A DNA stretch of 64,000 bases from Pseudomonas entomophila (GTDB lineage: Bacteria; Pseudomonadota; Gammaproteobacteria; Pseudomonadales; Pseudomonadaceae). Of this stretch, positions 31,688-39,919 are shown piece by piece. Under the pieces are notes generated by a model that saw only the letters and a program-made list of their open reading frames with translations, had not been told where the DNA came from and searched no databases. Location of the stretch: NCBI RefSeq assembly GCF_023277925.1, contig NZ_CP063832.1, positions 3,780,501-3,844,500 on the forward strand. The letters run 5' to 3'. The stretch's first letter is position 1. Every line of letters starts with the position of its first letter. A program made the position numbers and the translations under genes.

Positions 31688-33091
31688 TCACAGGTCGCGA
31701 CGCCAGAACAGTTCATGTCGGCGCACCGCCTTGCGGAAGAACTCGTTCTCCCCATACGGCGATGGGCGGCGCCCTGCCAGCCAGCGTTGCAATGCTCGGC
31801 GCAGGCGACGCTTGAAAGGGGGCGCGGGTTGCAGGTCGTGCATCATGCCCAGGGCCATGGCCTTGTCGCGCTGGGTGTCGATGTCCAGCACCAGGCTGCA
31901 GGGTGCCCAGGCTTCAACGGCTTCCAGTTGCGGCGGCAAGGCCACGCCATCACCGCTGTCGCCCATTGGCCAGCGGTCGTTGTCATGCAGGTGGTTGGCG
32001 TAGCACAGCAAGGTTTCAGGCTGCCACGCCAGACCTTGCAGCGCTTCGAGCACGGCGGCCTGGGCACAGATGTGATCCGGATGCGGATCCAGCACCGGAT
32101 GCGGCATCACCAGCACCTGGGGCCGGGCCATCTCGAGCAGGGCACGCAGGTCGGCCAGCAGGTTGTACCAGGTCGGCACGCCGTCGGCATCGGCCGGCAG
32201 CGGGAAAGGATTGAAACGGCGGAAGACGCGAGTGTCGGCAAGGTCCGCTTCACGCGAGCCCATCGGTTGGTCCGGCGCGGCCTGCATGGCCGGCAATTGC
32301 AGGCAGAAGTAGCCCAACTGCACGCAGCGCGACTCCGGCACACCGGCCCAGCGTGGTACGGCGATGCTGTCCCAGGCACGCAAGCGACCCTTCAGCCTGG
32401 CTGCCTCGGCCTTGGCCAGGCCCATGGCCTGGTAGTGTTCGGCTTCGATCTCACCGGCGGTCAGGGTGACCACCCAGGTCTCATCGGCCTGGCTGTAAAG
32501 GCCATAGGCCGCCAGCTCGGCGTCGTCGGCATGGGGAGCGATGACCATCACCCGGCGTTTGCGCAGTTCGACCGCTGGGGTTATCCACAGGCGCGGCGCG
32601 CCCTGCAATCGGCAATGCCGACCACGCAGGCGCAACGTACCGGCCATAAGCGGTTCGGCCAACCCCGTCAGGTTGAGGAAGCGCGCCCCTTTGACGCCAC
32701 GCTCGAACGTTTGCACGTCGCTGGCGGCCCCCGCCAGCAGCTCGACGCGAGGGTCGAGGAAGCGTCCGAGCCAACTGCTGCGGACACCGACTTCAAGGAT
32801 CAGTGTCTCGTCACCCTGCAGCACAACATCGGTTTGCAGCAGATCGCCCTGCAGGCTTGCTGCGACTTCGCGAGTGTCCTCAGCAAAACGGTAGGCGTAG
32901 TCTTCGCCCGGCGAGTAGAACAGGTGATCGGCGAACCACGCTTCGTGCACTGCCCACAACAGCGGCAGCAGCAACAGCGGCAACCACCACGCAACGAACA
33001 CACCCAGGGCGACCAGCATCAGCAGGCCCGCCAGCAACCCCAGGCGCTTGTTACGCCGGTGGCGCTTGAGCAACTGCTGCTTGCGGCTCAC
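31688..33091 (-). CDS. dnpA: PIG-L de-N-acetylase, DnpA-like
   Basis: A GTG at 33091 that overlaps the mig-14 stop as GTGA gives 467 residues. The N-terminus has a basic stretch and two membrane helices (about 17-52). A PIG-L/LmbE domain follows, with the zinc motif His187-Ala-Asp189-Asp190 in VIAPHADDAEL and the later DPHPDH. Such enzymes remove acetyl groups from N-acetyl-sugars. DnpA of P. aeruginosa (PA5002) has this location and is linked with fluoroquinolone tolerance; the target is thought to be LPS core or a surface sugar. An earlier in-frame start would extend 67 codons into mig-14. Confidence 0.85.
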   Translation of the reverse strand: MSRKQQLLKRHRRNKRLGLLAGLLMLVALGVFVAWWLPLLLLPLLWAVHEAWFADHLFYSPGEDYAYRFAEDTREVAASLQGDLLQTDVVLQGDETLILEVGVRSSWLGRFLDPRVELLAGAASDVQTFERGVKGARFLNLTGLAEPLMAGTLRLRGRHCRLQGAPRLWITPAVELRKRRVMVIAPHADDAELAAYGLYSQADETWVVTLTAGEIEAEHYQAMGLAKAEAARLKGRLRAWDSIAVPRWAGVPESRCVQLGYFCLQLPAMQAAPDQPMGSREADLADTRVFRRFNPFPLPADADGVPTWYNLLADLRALLEMARPQVLVMPHPVLDPHPDHICAQAAVLEALQGLAWQPETLLCYANHLHDNDRWPMGDSGDGVALPPQLEAVEAWAPCSLVLDIDTQRDKAMALGMMHDLQPAPPFKRRLRRALQRWLAGRRPSPYGENEFFRKAVRRHELFWRRDL

Positions 33092-33984
33092 GACTGGAAT
33101 ACCGGCACGGGGTTGCACCAACGGTCCTTGTATTCGCGGTCGGCACGACCGAACGAGAATCGCAGTGCCTTGCCGCAAGCGTTGGCATCCTCCCAGGCGG
33201 CCTGGGTGTTGAGGAAGCTCAGCACGCTGCCCGGGCTGAAGGCCTTGGTCTCTGGGTCGACACCGCCATTGACATACTCCACGCTGATCCACTCGGGCGC
33301 CTCGACCCGGTATACCAGCTGGATGGCGATGGCCGCCCCGTCGAGGAACAACACCGAGCCGATCAACAGCTCGCGCAGGCGCTCGACCACCTCTGCCATA
33401 CGTGCCGCGCCAGTGGCCGGAAAACCCCAGCGACGCTGGAACAGGTCGCAGTACATGGTAGCGATTTCGCTGGCAGTGAACTCACTGATCGGGCGCACCT
33501 GGCCGCCCGCCTCTTCCAGCAGGCGCAGCTCGCGTCGCTGGTTGTAGCGAAACTTCTTTGAAAGGTCTTCGTGCGCACGGGCCATGGCCAACTGCTCGGG
33601 TTGCGCCTTCAGGCCACTGAAGCGGCCTTGGTTCAGTTCCGACAGGTAGCGCCCGGCATGGCGCAACGGCGCCGCCGCGTCGGTGGCGGCCGGTAGGATG
33701 ATCTCGGCATTGCCCAGGTCGAACAGGCCTTTCTTGCCATGACGCTTGAGCACGTCCTTCGATAGCGCCAGGTGGCGGCCCCAGGCCGGCAGGGCGGCCT
33801 TGAGCTGACCACCCTGCACCCAACCAAGGTAACGCACCGGGATTTGCGCGAGGTCGGCCAGTTGTTCGATCACCCGTGGATGCGTGGCCACGCTGCCACC
33901 GAAACGCTGCCAGGCGTCGTTGTAGGTGGCCGCGTCGATGACCTGCCAGCCACGCTCGCGCCAGGCTTGGATGTGCTTGAGCAT
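33088..33984 (-). CDS. mig-14: Mig-14 family antimicrobial-peptide resistance protein
   Basis: From the ATG at 33984, one base overlapping the upstream stop (TGATG), the product is 298 residues. SELNQGRFSGLKAQPEQLAMARAHEDLSKKFRYNQRRELR-like sequence in the middle and VEYVNGGVDPETKAFSPGSVLSF near the end match the Mig-14/GNAT-like fold. In Salmonella Mig-14 gives resistance to polymyxin and cathelicidin, and the P. aeruginosa homologue lies beside dnpA. The biochemical role is not settled; modification of the envelope is likely given the neighbours. Confidence 0.85.
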   Translation of the reverse strand: MLKHIQAWRERGWQVIDAATYNDAWQRFGGSVATHPRVIEQLADLAQIPVRYLGWVQGGQLKAALPAWGRHLALSKDVLKRHGKKGLFDLGNAEIILPAATDAAAPLRHAGRYLSELNQGRFSGLKAQPEQLAMARAHEDLSKKFRYNQRRELRLLEEAGGQVRPISEFTASEIATMYCDLFQRRWGFPATGAARMAEVVERLRELLIGSVLFLDGAAIAIQLVYRVEAPEWISVEYVNGGVDPETKAFSPGSVLSFLNTQAAWEDANACGKALRFSFGRADREYKDRWCNPVPVFQS

Positions 33985-35114
33985 CAGGCCTCCGCCACCA
34001 GCGCGCGCACATGCGGCAGCTGCCAGAAAGCATCGCGTACCGCCTGGTCGCTGAACCGCTCGTGAAGGCGTTGCAGCATATGCTGCGCGCACAGCGCGCG
34101 CTGCTGCGCATCAAGCCCGGCCATATGTTTCAGGGCCTGGGCCAGCTGCGCGGCGTCGCCCAACGGGAACAACACGCCCACGCCTTCGACGACTTCGCGG
34201 GCGCCGCCGCAAGCGGTGGCCAGCACCGGCACGCCAGCGACCATCGCCTCGAGCAGGACCATCCCGAACGGCTCGTGGTCCGAGCTAAGGGCAAATACAT
34301 CGAACGCCTGGAAATAGCGGCGGGCATCCGGCACTTGGCCGAGAAAATCGACCTGGTCGGCGACCCCCAGCTCGACGGCCTGCGCCTTGAGCTTCGCCTC
34401 CAGGCGCCCTTTGCCGAGAATCGCCAGGCGCGCACCGGCAGGCAGCCCCGGCAGCGCTTCGGCAAAGCCGCGCAGCAAGGTGGCCTGATCCTTGTCCGGG
34501 TGCAGGCGCCCGACGTTACCCACGACCCAGGCCTGCTCATCCAGCCCCAGGGCCCGCCGCGCCTCGTCGCGCGGCACCAGGGTGGCCTGCAACGCCGCGA
34601 CATCGACACGGTTGTACAGGGTCTGGATACGCTCGGCCGGCCACTGCGCCAGGCAACGGCGCATGTCGTCGCGCACTGCATCCGACACACCCAGCAGGCT
34701 CAGGCGCCTACGGAACAGGTTGGCGAACAGGCGCCGCCCCTTGCGCTGGTAGTCGCCGAAGGCGTGATGCACGCCGATCACCGGCAAGCCGGTGCCCAGC
34801 AGTGCCACGTAGATCGGCTTGAAGCGGTGGGCGATGCAAAAACTGAAGTTGCGTTGCACGGCGATCTTGCGCAGCGCACGGATCGCGCCCAGCTTCAGGC
34901 CGCGCACGGCCTTGGAGCTGAACTCGAGAAACAGCACCTCGTCCGACGCGCAGCCCGCCGCGACTTGCGCGTCGGCTGCCCCGGTGAGGAAGACGGTGGT
35001 GACCTTGTAGCCGCTGCCCTGGAACAGGCTGGCATATTGACGGGCGCAATCGAGGAACGGCCCGTCATAGCCATGGCAGAACTGCAGGATCCGGGGTTCA
35101 GAGCGGCTGGTCAT
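33984..35114 (-). CDS. wapH: LPS core glycosyltransferase, WapH-like
   Basis: This GT4 enzyme (376 residues from ATG 35114; an ATG five codons earlier is also possible) starts with RILQFCHGYDGPFLDCARQY. Donor-site features follow: GNVGRLHPDKDQATLLRGFAEAL, LAILGKGRLEAKLKAQ and FALSSDHEPFGMVLLEAMVAGVPVLATACGG with the EX7E motif. Neither start has a good ribosome site; the gene overlaps the end of the carbamoyltransferase gene by 17 bases and is probably translated by coupling. The place between mig-14 and wapO equals that of wapH in P. aeruginosa, thought to add core glucose. Confidence 0.82.
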   Translation of the reverse strand: MTSRSEPRILQFCHGYDGPFLDCARQYASLFQGSGYKVTTVFLTGAADAQVAAGCASDEVLFLEFSSKAVRGLKLGAIRALRKIAVQRNFSFCIAHRFKPIYVALLGTGLPVIGVHHAFGDYQRKGRRLFANLFRRRLSLLGVSDAVRDDMRRCLAQWPAERIQTLYNRVDVAALQATLVPRDEARRALGLDEQAWVVGNVGRLHPDKDQATLLRGFAEALPGLPAGARLAILGKGRLEAKLKAQAVELGVADQVDFLGQVPDARRYFQAFDVFALSSDHEPFGMVLLEAMVAGVPVLATACGGAREVVEGVGVLFPLGDAAQLAQALKHMAGLDAQQRALCAQHMLQRLHERFSDQAVRDAFWQLPHVRALVAEA

Positions 35115-36855
35115 ATGGCGCCGCGCCATCCTTGACCACCAGGATGTCTTCCATGATCAGGTATTGCAGGTCCGAGCCGAAGAACATGTTTAGGGCGTCG
35201 GTCGGAGAGCAGATCATCGGTTCACCACGGCGGTTCAGCGAAGTGTTCAGCGACACGCCGTTGCCGGTCAGCTCTTCCAGTGCCTTCATCATGTCGTAGT
35301 AGCGCGGGTTGTACTCGCGCTTGAGCACCTGGGCGCGGGACGTGCCGTCCTCGTGCACCACTTCCGGGACGCGGCTCTTCCACTCTTCGGCCACTTCGAA
35401 GGTGAAGGTCATGAACGGTGCCGGGTGATCGATCTTGATCATCTGCGGCGCGACGGTGTCGAGCATCGACGGGCAGAAAGGCCTCCAGCGCTCGCGGAAC
35501 TTGATCTGGTGGTTGATGCGGTCGGCCACGCCTTCCACGCTTGGGCAACCAATGATCGAACGACCACCCAGGGCACGCGGGCCAAACTCCATGCGGCCCT
35601 GGAACCAGGCCACCGGGTTGCCATCGACCATGATCTTGGCGATCTGCTCAGGCATGTTCTCCAGCTTGCGCCATTTCGGTTGGCTCGGGTGGCGGGCACA
35701 GGCAGCGATCACGTCTTCGTTGGAGTATGCGGGGCCGAGGTAGACGTGCTCCATCTTCTCGACCGGCACGCCACGGGCGTGGGACACGTAGGCAGCAGCA
35801 CCCACCGCAGTACCGGCATCGCCGGAAGCCGGCTGGACGAACAGCTCTTTCACATCGTCACGGGCGATGATCTTCTGGTTGAGCTTGACGTTCAGCGCGC
35901 AGCCGCCAGCGAAAGCCAGCTTGCCGGTTTCTTTCAACGTGTCGCCCAGGTAATGGTCGATCATCTGCAGGGCGAGCTTCTCGAACAGCGCCTGCATGCT
36001 CGCCGCATAGTGGATGTATGGTTCGTCGGCGATGTCACCTTCGCGTTTCGGGCCCAGCCACTCGATCAGCTTGGGCGAGAAGTAGAAGCCCTTGCCCTTC
36101 TCTTTATAACGGCGCAGGCCGATGACGTTGGCGTATTCGGTGTTGATCACCAGCTCGCCGTTTTCAAAGCTGGCCAGGCGCGAGAAGTCGTACTTGCTGG
36201 CATCGCCATACGGCGCCATGCCCATGACCTTGAATTCGCCGTCAAGCATCTCGAAGCCGAGGAACTCGGTGATCGCGCCATACAGGCCACCCAACGAGTC
36301 CGGATCGAAGAACTCCTTGATCTTGTGGATCTTGCCGTTTTCGCCATAGCCAAAGAAGGTAGTGGCGTACTCACCCTTGCCGTCGATACCGAGGATTGCG
36401 GTCTTTTCCTTGAAGCCCGAGCAATGGTAGGCGCTGGAGGCGTGGGCCAGGTGGTGTTCGACCGGCTCGATCTTGATTTTCTTCGGGTCGAAGCCCAACT
36501 GCTCCAGGCACCAGACGATCTTCTTGCGGTAGCGCTTGTAGCGGCGGTTGCCCATCAGCAGCGCGTCGAGGGCGCGGTCCGGGGCGTACCAGTAGCGCTT
36601 GGCATAGTGCCAACGGGCCTTGCCGAACAGGCTGATCGGAGCGAAGGGAATCGCCACCACGTCAACGTCCGATGGCTTGATGCCGGCCTGCTCCAGGCAG
36701 AACTTCGCCGACTCGTAGGGCATGCGGTTCTTCGCATGCTTGTCACGCACGAAGCGCTCTTCTTCGGCGGCGGCAATCAGCTTGCCGTCGATGTACAGGG
36801 CCGCGGAAGGGTCATGGCTAAGGGCGCCGGACAGGCCAAGAATCGTCAGTGCCAA
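35098..36855 (-). CDS. wapO: LPS core O-carbamoyltransferase
   Basis: This 585-residue enzyme belongs to the NodU/TobZ carbamoyltransferase family. The first domain shows GLSGALSHDPSAAL with AAAEEERFVRDKH, and the metal-binding HHLAHASSAY with His134 and His138. The second (YrdC-like) domain has FAGGCALNVKLNQKI and AWFQGRMEFGPRALGGRSI near residue 420. It would place a carbamoyl group on the core heptose, a known feature of Pseudomonas LPS. It heads the minus-strand core run that continues through wapH, mig-14, dnpA and ssg. Synteny with PA5005 supports the symbol. Confidence 0.88.
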   Translation of the reverse strand: MALTILGLSGALSHDPSAALYIDGKLIAAAEEERFVRDKHAKNRMPYESAKFCLEQAGIKPSDVDVVAIPFAPISLFGKARWHYAKRYWYAPDRALDALLMGNRRYKRYRKKIVWCLEQLGFDPKKIKIEPVEHHLAHASSAYHCSGFKEKTAILGIDGKGEYATTFFGYGENGKIHKIKEFFDPDSLGGLYGAITEFLGFEMLDGEFKVMGMAPYGDASKYDFSRLASFENGELVINTEYANVIGLRRYKEKGKGFYFSPKLIEWLGPKREGDIADEPYIHYAASMQALFEKLALQMIDHYLGDTLKETGKLAFAGGCALNVKLNQKIIARDDVKELFVQPASGDAGTAVGAAAYVSHARGVPVEKMEHVYLGPAYSNEDVIAACARHPSQPKWRKLENMPEQIAKIMVDGNPVAWFQGRMEFGPRALGGRSIIGCPSVEGVADRINHQIKFRERWRPFCPSMLDTVAPQMIKIDHPAPFMTFTFEVAEEWKSRVPEVVHEDGTSRAQVLKREYNPRYYDMMKALEELTGNGVSLNTSLNRRGEPMICSPTDALNMFFGSDLQYLIMEDILVVKDGAAPYDQPL

Positions 36856-36998
36856 GGGTCTAGCCTCTCAAATCGGTAGAAATGCGCCAGCGGCCTCTTG
36901 GGCGGATGGCGGCTAAAGGGCGGGATTATAACGCAAACATCGCCAGGCGCGATGCATAGACGCGGGAGCGATCAGGCGGGTTCGGCCACCGTTTCACC

Positions 36999-37087
36999 CT
37001 GTAGGAGCCAGCCTTGCTGGCGAAGCAAGCGCCGCGCAGGATGGCACCGGCCTTGCCGTTGTTCGCCGGCAAGGCCGGCTCCTACAA
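36999..37087. repeat. REP pair between wapO and rlmJ
   Basis: CTGTAGGAGCCAGCCTTGCTGGCGA is followed by TCGCCGGCAAGGCCGGCTCCTACAAG in opposite sense. The two arms are related but not identical subtypes. The 245-base wapO-rlmJ gap otherwise holds the wapO promoter region. Confidence 0.85.
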
Positions 37088-37100
37088 GGAATGCGGCTAG

Positions 37101-37937
37101 CTATTCGGCGATCAGCCAGTCCATGCGGAAACTGCCAGCGGTCTGCGCCAGCTCCTTGGCCAGCCAGGGCAGCAGCGCCTTGAGTTCGTCTTCCAGGCCC
37201 CATGGCGGGTTGGCGATGGCCAGGCCCGAACCATTCAGGCCCTGCGGGCTGTCCTGGTGATGCACATACAGTTCGACCCGCAGCAGTTTGGGTGCGCCCG
37301 TGCTGGTCAGGTCCTGGTAGAAGCGGGTCAGCGAGCGCTGGTCCTTGATCGGGTACCAGATAGCCGCGACAGTCTGGCGCATGCGACCGATCGCTTCCTT
37401 CATGGCCACGGTGCAACGCTTGAGCTCGTCGGCCTGCTCGAACGGCGGGTCGATCAGCATGATCGCGCGCTTTTCCTGCACCGGCAGCAGGGCCCGCGGG
37501 ATATGCCAACCCTCACCCAGGTGCACGGTGACCCGCGGGTCCTTCTTCATGTTTTCCTTGAGCAGCGCCCCATCTTCAGGGTGCTTCTCGTTGAGCAGGG
37601 CACGGTCCTGCTGGCGCATCAGGCGCCGTGCCAGCTCGGGAGAGCCAGGGTAGTAGCGCAGCTCCCCGTCCTGGTTCAGGCGCTTGATGATGCGCAGGTA
37701 GTCGGCGGTCACTTCCGGCAGGTCGTCGCGATTCCACAAGCGGGCGACACCTTCGAGGTATTCGCCGGTACGGCTCGCCTGGTCGCCTTGCAGGTCATAG
37801 AGACCGAGGCCGGCATGGGTGTCGATATAGGCGAACGGCTGCTCCTTGCGCGACATCAGGGCGATGAGGCGGGTGAGCACGATATGCTTGAGAACGTCGG
37901 CGTGGTTGCCGGCGTGGAAGGCGTGACGATAGTTCAT
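37101..37937 (-). CDS. rlmJ: 23S rRNA (adenine-2030-N6)-methyltransferase
   Basis: RlmJ methylates A2030 of 23S rRNA. From the ATG at 37937, preceded by AGGAG, it has 278 residues and starts MNYRHAFHAGNHADVLKH, the family's signature opening. It continues with IDTHAGLGLYD (SAM-binding loop), LIDPPFEQADELKR and ANPPWGLED (catalytic motifs). Upstream in-frame codons run through a REP element and are not used. Confidence 0.95.
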   Translation of the reverse strand: MNYRHAFHAGNHADVLKHIVLTRLIALMSRKEQPFAYIDTHAGLGLYDLQGDQASRTGEYLEGVARLWNRDDLPEVTADYLRIIKRLNQDGELRYYPGSPELARRLMRQQDRALLNEKHPEDGALLKENMKKDPRVTVHLGEGWHIPRALLPVQEKRAIMLIDPPFEQADELKRCTVAMKEAIGRMRQTVAAIWYPIKDQRSLTRFYQDLTSTGAPKLLRVELYVHHQDSPQGLNGSGLAIANPPWGLEDELKALLPWLAKELAQTAGSFRMDWLIAE

Positions 37938-37990
37938 GGCGACTCCTGCGGGGGCGGCAAGTTTACCCTGCCTTGCAGTAGACACAAAAG

Positions 37991-38058
37991 CATCGCGGGG
38001 CAAGCCCGCTCCCACGCGCCCTGTAGCGGCAACGTGAGAGCGGGCTTGCCCCGCGCGA
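37991..38058. repeat. REP palindrome between rlmJ and putP
   Basis: ATCGCGGGGCAAGCCCGCTC on the left and GAGCGGGCTTGCCCCGCG on the right form a long inverted repeat, same subtype as the one between thiC and cytX. Confidence 0.88.
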
Positions 38059-38082
38059 GGGATTACCCCGATTCAGCAGGCG

Positions 38083-39561
38083 TTACTTGTCAGCGTGATA
38101 CGCCGCATCAGCCGTTTCGAAACGCGAAACCATGCTCTTCGACGGGCTGCCCAGCTTGCTCACCACCAGGATGGCAATACTGGCGAACAGGAAGCCCGGG
38201 ATGATCTCGTACAGGCCCAGGCCCACGTAGTTCTTCCACAGGATCACGGTCAGGGCGCCCACCACGATGCCGGCCAGCGCGCCGTTGCGGGTCATGCCCT
38301 TCCACAGCACCGAGATCAGCACCACCGGACCGAAGGCGGCACCGAAGCCAGCCCAGGCATAGGCCACCAGGCCCAGCACGCGGTTCTCCGGGTTGGCGGC
38401 CATGGCGATAGCGATCAGCGCAACGGCCAACACCATCAGGCGACCGACCCATACCAGTTCCTTCTGCGAGGCATTCTTGCGCAGGAACGATTTGTAGAAG
38501 TCTTCGGTCAGGGCGCTCGAGCACACCAGCAGCTGGCAGCTCAGGGTGCTCATCACCGCGGCCAGAATGGCCGACAGCAGCACACCGGCGACCCATGGGT
38601 TGAACAGGATCTTGGCCAGCTCGATGAACACACGCTCGTGGTTCTCGGTGACCGGACCCGCCAGGTCAGGGTGCGCCGAGAAGTAGGCGATGCCAAAGAA
38701 ACCAACGGCACAGGTGCCGCCCAGGCACAGGATCATCCAGGTCATGGAGATGCGGCGGGCGTTGGCGATCGACTTCACCGAGTCGGCGGCCATGAAGCGC
38801 GCCAGGATGTGCGGCTGGCCGAAGTAGCCCAGGCCCCAACCCATCAGCGAGATGATGCCGATGAAGGTGGCGCCCTTGAACATGTCGAAGTGAGCCGGGT
38901 TCACCGCCTCGATCGCCAGGAAGGTGGTATCGAAGCCACCTGTGGAGATCAGCACGATGATAGGGGTCAGGATCAACGCGAAGATCATCAGCGAGGCCTG
39001 CACGGTGTCGGTCCAGCTCACCGCCAGGAAACCACCGACGAAGGTGTAGGCGATGGTTGCCGCGGCACCCGCCCACAGGGCGGTTTCGTATGACATGCCG
39101 AAGGTGCTTTCGAACAGACGGGCGCCGGCAACGATGCCAGAGGCGCAGTAGATGGTGAAGAACACCAGGATGACGATGGCCGAGATGATCCGCAGCAGGC
39201 CAGTCTTGTCTTCGAAACGGCTGGAGAAGTAGTCCGGCAGCGTCAGGGCGTCACCGTTGTGCTCGGTCTGCACACGCAGGCGGCCGGCGACGAACAGCCA
39301 GTTCAGGTAGGCGCCGACGGTCAGGCCAATGGCGATCCAGGCCTCGGAAAGGCCTGCGAAGTAGATGGCGCCCGGCAGGCCCATCAACAGCCAGCCGCTC
39401 ATGTCCGATGCGCCGGCGGAAAGCGCGGTGACCACGCTGCCGAGACTACGGCCGCCGAGAATATAGTCGGAAAGGTTCTTGGTGGAGCGATAGGCGGCGA
39501 AGCCGATCAGCACCATTGCCGCAATGTAGATCACGAAGGTGATCGTTAGTGGATTGCCCAT
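38083..39561 (-). CDS. putP: Sodium/proline symporter
   Basis: PutP imports proline with sodium. The 492-residue product (ATG 39561) has about thirteen helices. It shows LSDYILGGRSLGSVVTALSAGASDMSGWLLMGLPG near residues 30-65, including the sodium-site Ser/Asp residues, and MSTLSCQLLVCSSALTEDFYK near 340. It is divergent from putA across a 358-base control region. Uptake by PutP and oxidation by PutA together let the cell use proline as carbon and nitrogen source. Confidence 0.97.
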   Translation of the reverse strand: MGNPLTITFVIYIAAMVLIGFAAYRSTKNLSDYILGGRSLGSVVTALSAGASDMSGWLLMGLPGAIYFAGLSEAWIAIGLTVGAYLNWLFVAGRLRVQTEHNGDALTLPDYFSSRFEDKTGLLRIISAIVILVFFTIYCASGIVAGARLFESTFGMSYETALWAGAAATIAYTFVGGFLAVSWTDTVQASLMIFALILTPIIVLISTGGFDTTFLAIEAVNPAHFDMFKGATFIGIISLMGWGLGYFGQPHILARFMAADSVKSIANARRISMTWMILCLGGTCAVGFFGIAYFSAHPDLAGPVTENHERVFIELAKILFNPWVAGVLLSAILAAVMSTLSCQLLVCSSALTEDFYKSFLRKNASQKELVWVGRLMVLAVALIAIAMAANPENRVLGLVAYAWAGFGAAFGPVVLISVLWKGMTRNGALAGIVVGALTVILWKNYVGLGLYEIIPGFLFASIAILVVSKLGSPSKSMVSRFETADAAYHADK

Positions 39562-39611
39562 GAGTTGTGCCCTGGCGTTGTTTTTATCTCTTGCGACCGC
39601 CGTGCACGACG

Positions 39612-39848
39612 GTTGCACCCAGGCGGCGCATCCTATGCAACAACATGAACGAGGTGCAACCATTTTTCATTTGCTAGTTGCACCCAACCATGTGCTTTCA
39701 GACAAAGCCCCTTTTTTGCTCCTTTTCGGAGCAAAAACCGCGTTTTACATAAACAAATGCACCAAAAAAGAACCTTTCGACCGATCAAAGGTGCCCTTCA
39801 GACGAGTTGCACCTTTGCCATGAAGATTTCGGGTTGCACCCGGTTGCA
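39612..39848. promoter_or_regulatory. putP-putA divergent control region with seven GTTGCA boxes
   Basis: The hexamer GTTGCA occurs on the plus strand at 39612, 39677, 39806, 39833 and 39843, and on the minus strand (seen as TGCAAC) at 39636 and 39655. Most sit in a longer GGTTGCACC context. In E. coli and Salmonella the PutA ribbon-helix-helix domain binds GTTGCA cores in the same divergent position. The last pair lies about 75 bases before the putA start. The 358-base gap holds no gene that I can support. Confidence 0.75.
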
Positions 39849-39919
39849 CCTGAATTGTCCTACAGGCTAATCTTGCTTCCAGCTTAGGCCACATCCGTGG
39901 CCAATAACGAGGATAAGAA

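Noticed and set aside
36999..37087. Repeated GTAGGAGC elements as a CRISPR array
   Set aside because: The copies are inverted pairs scattered between genes, not direct repeats with regular spacers.
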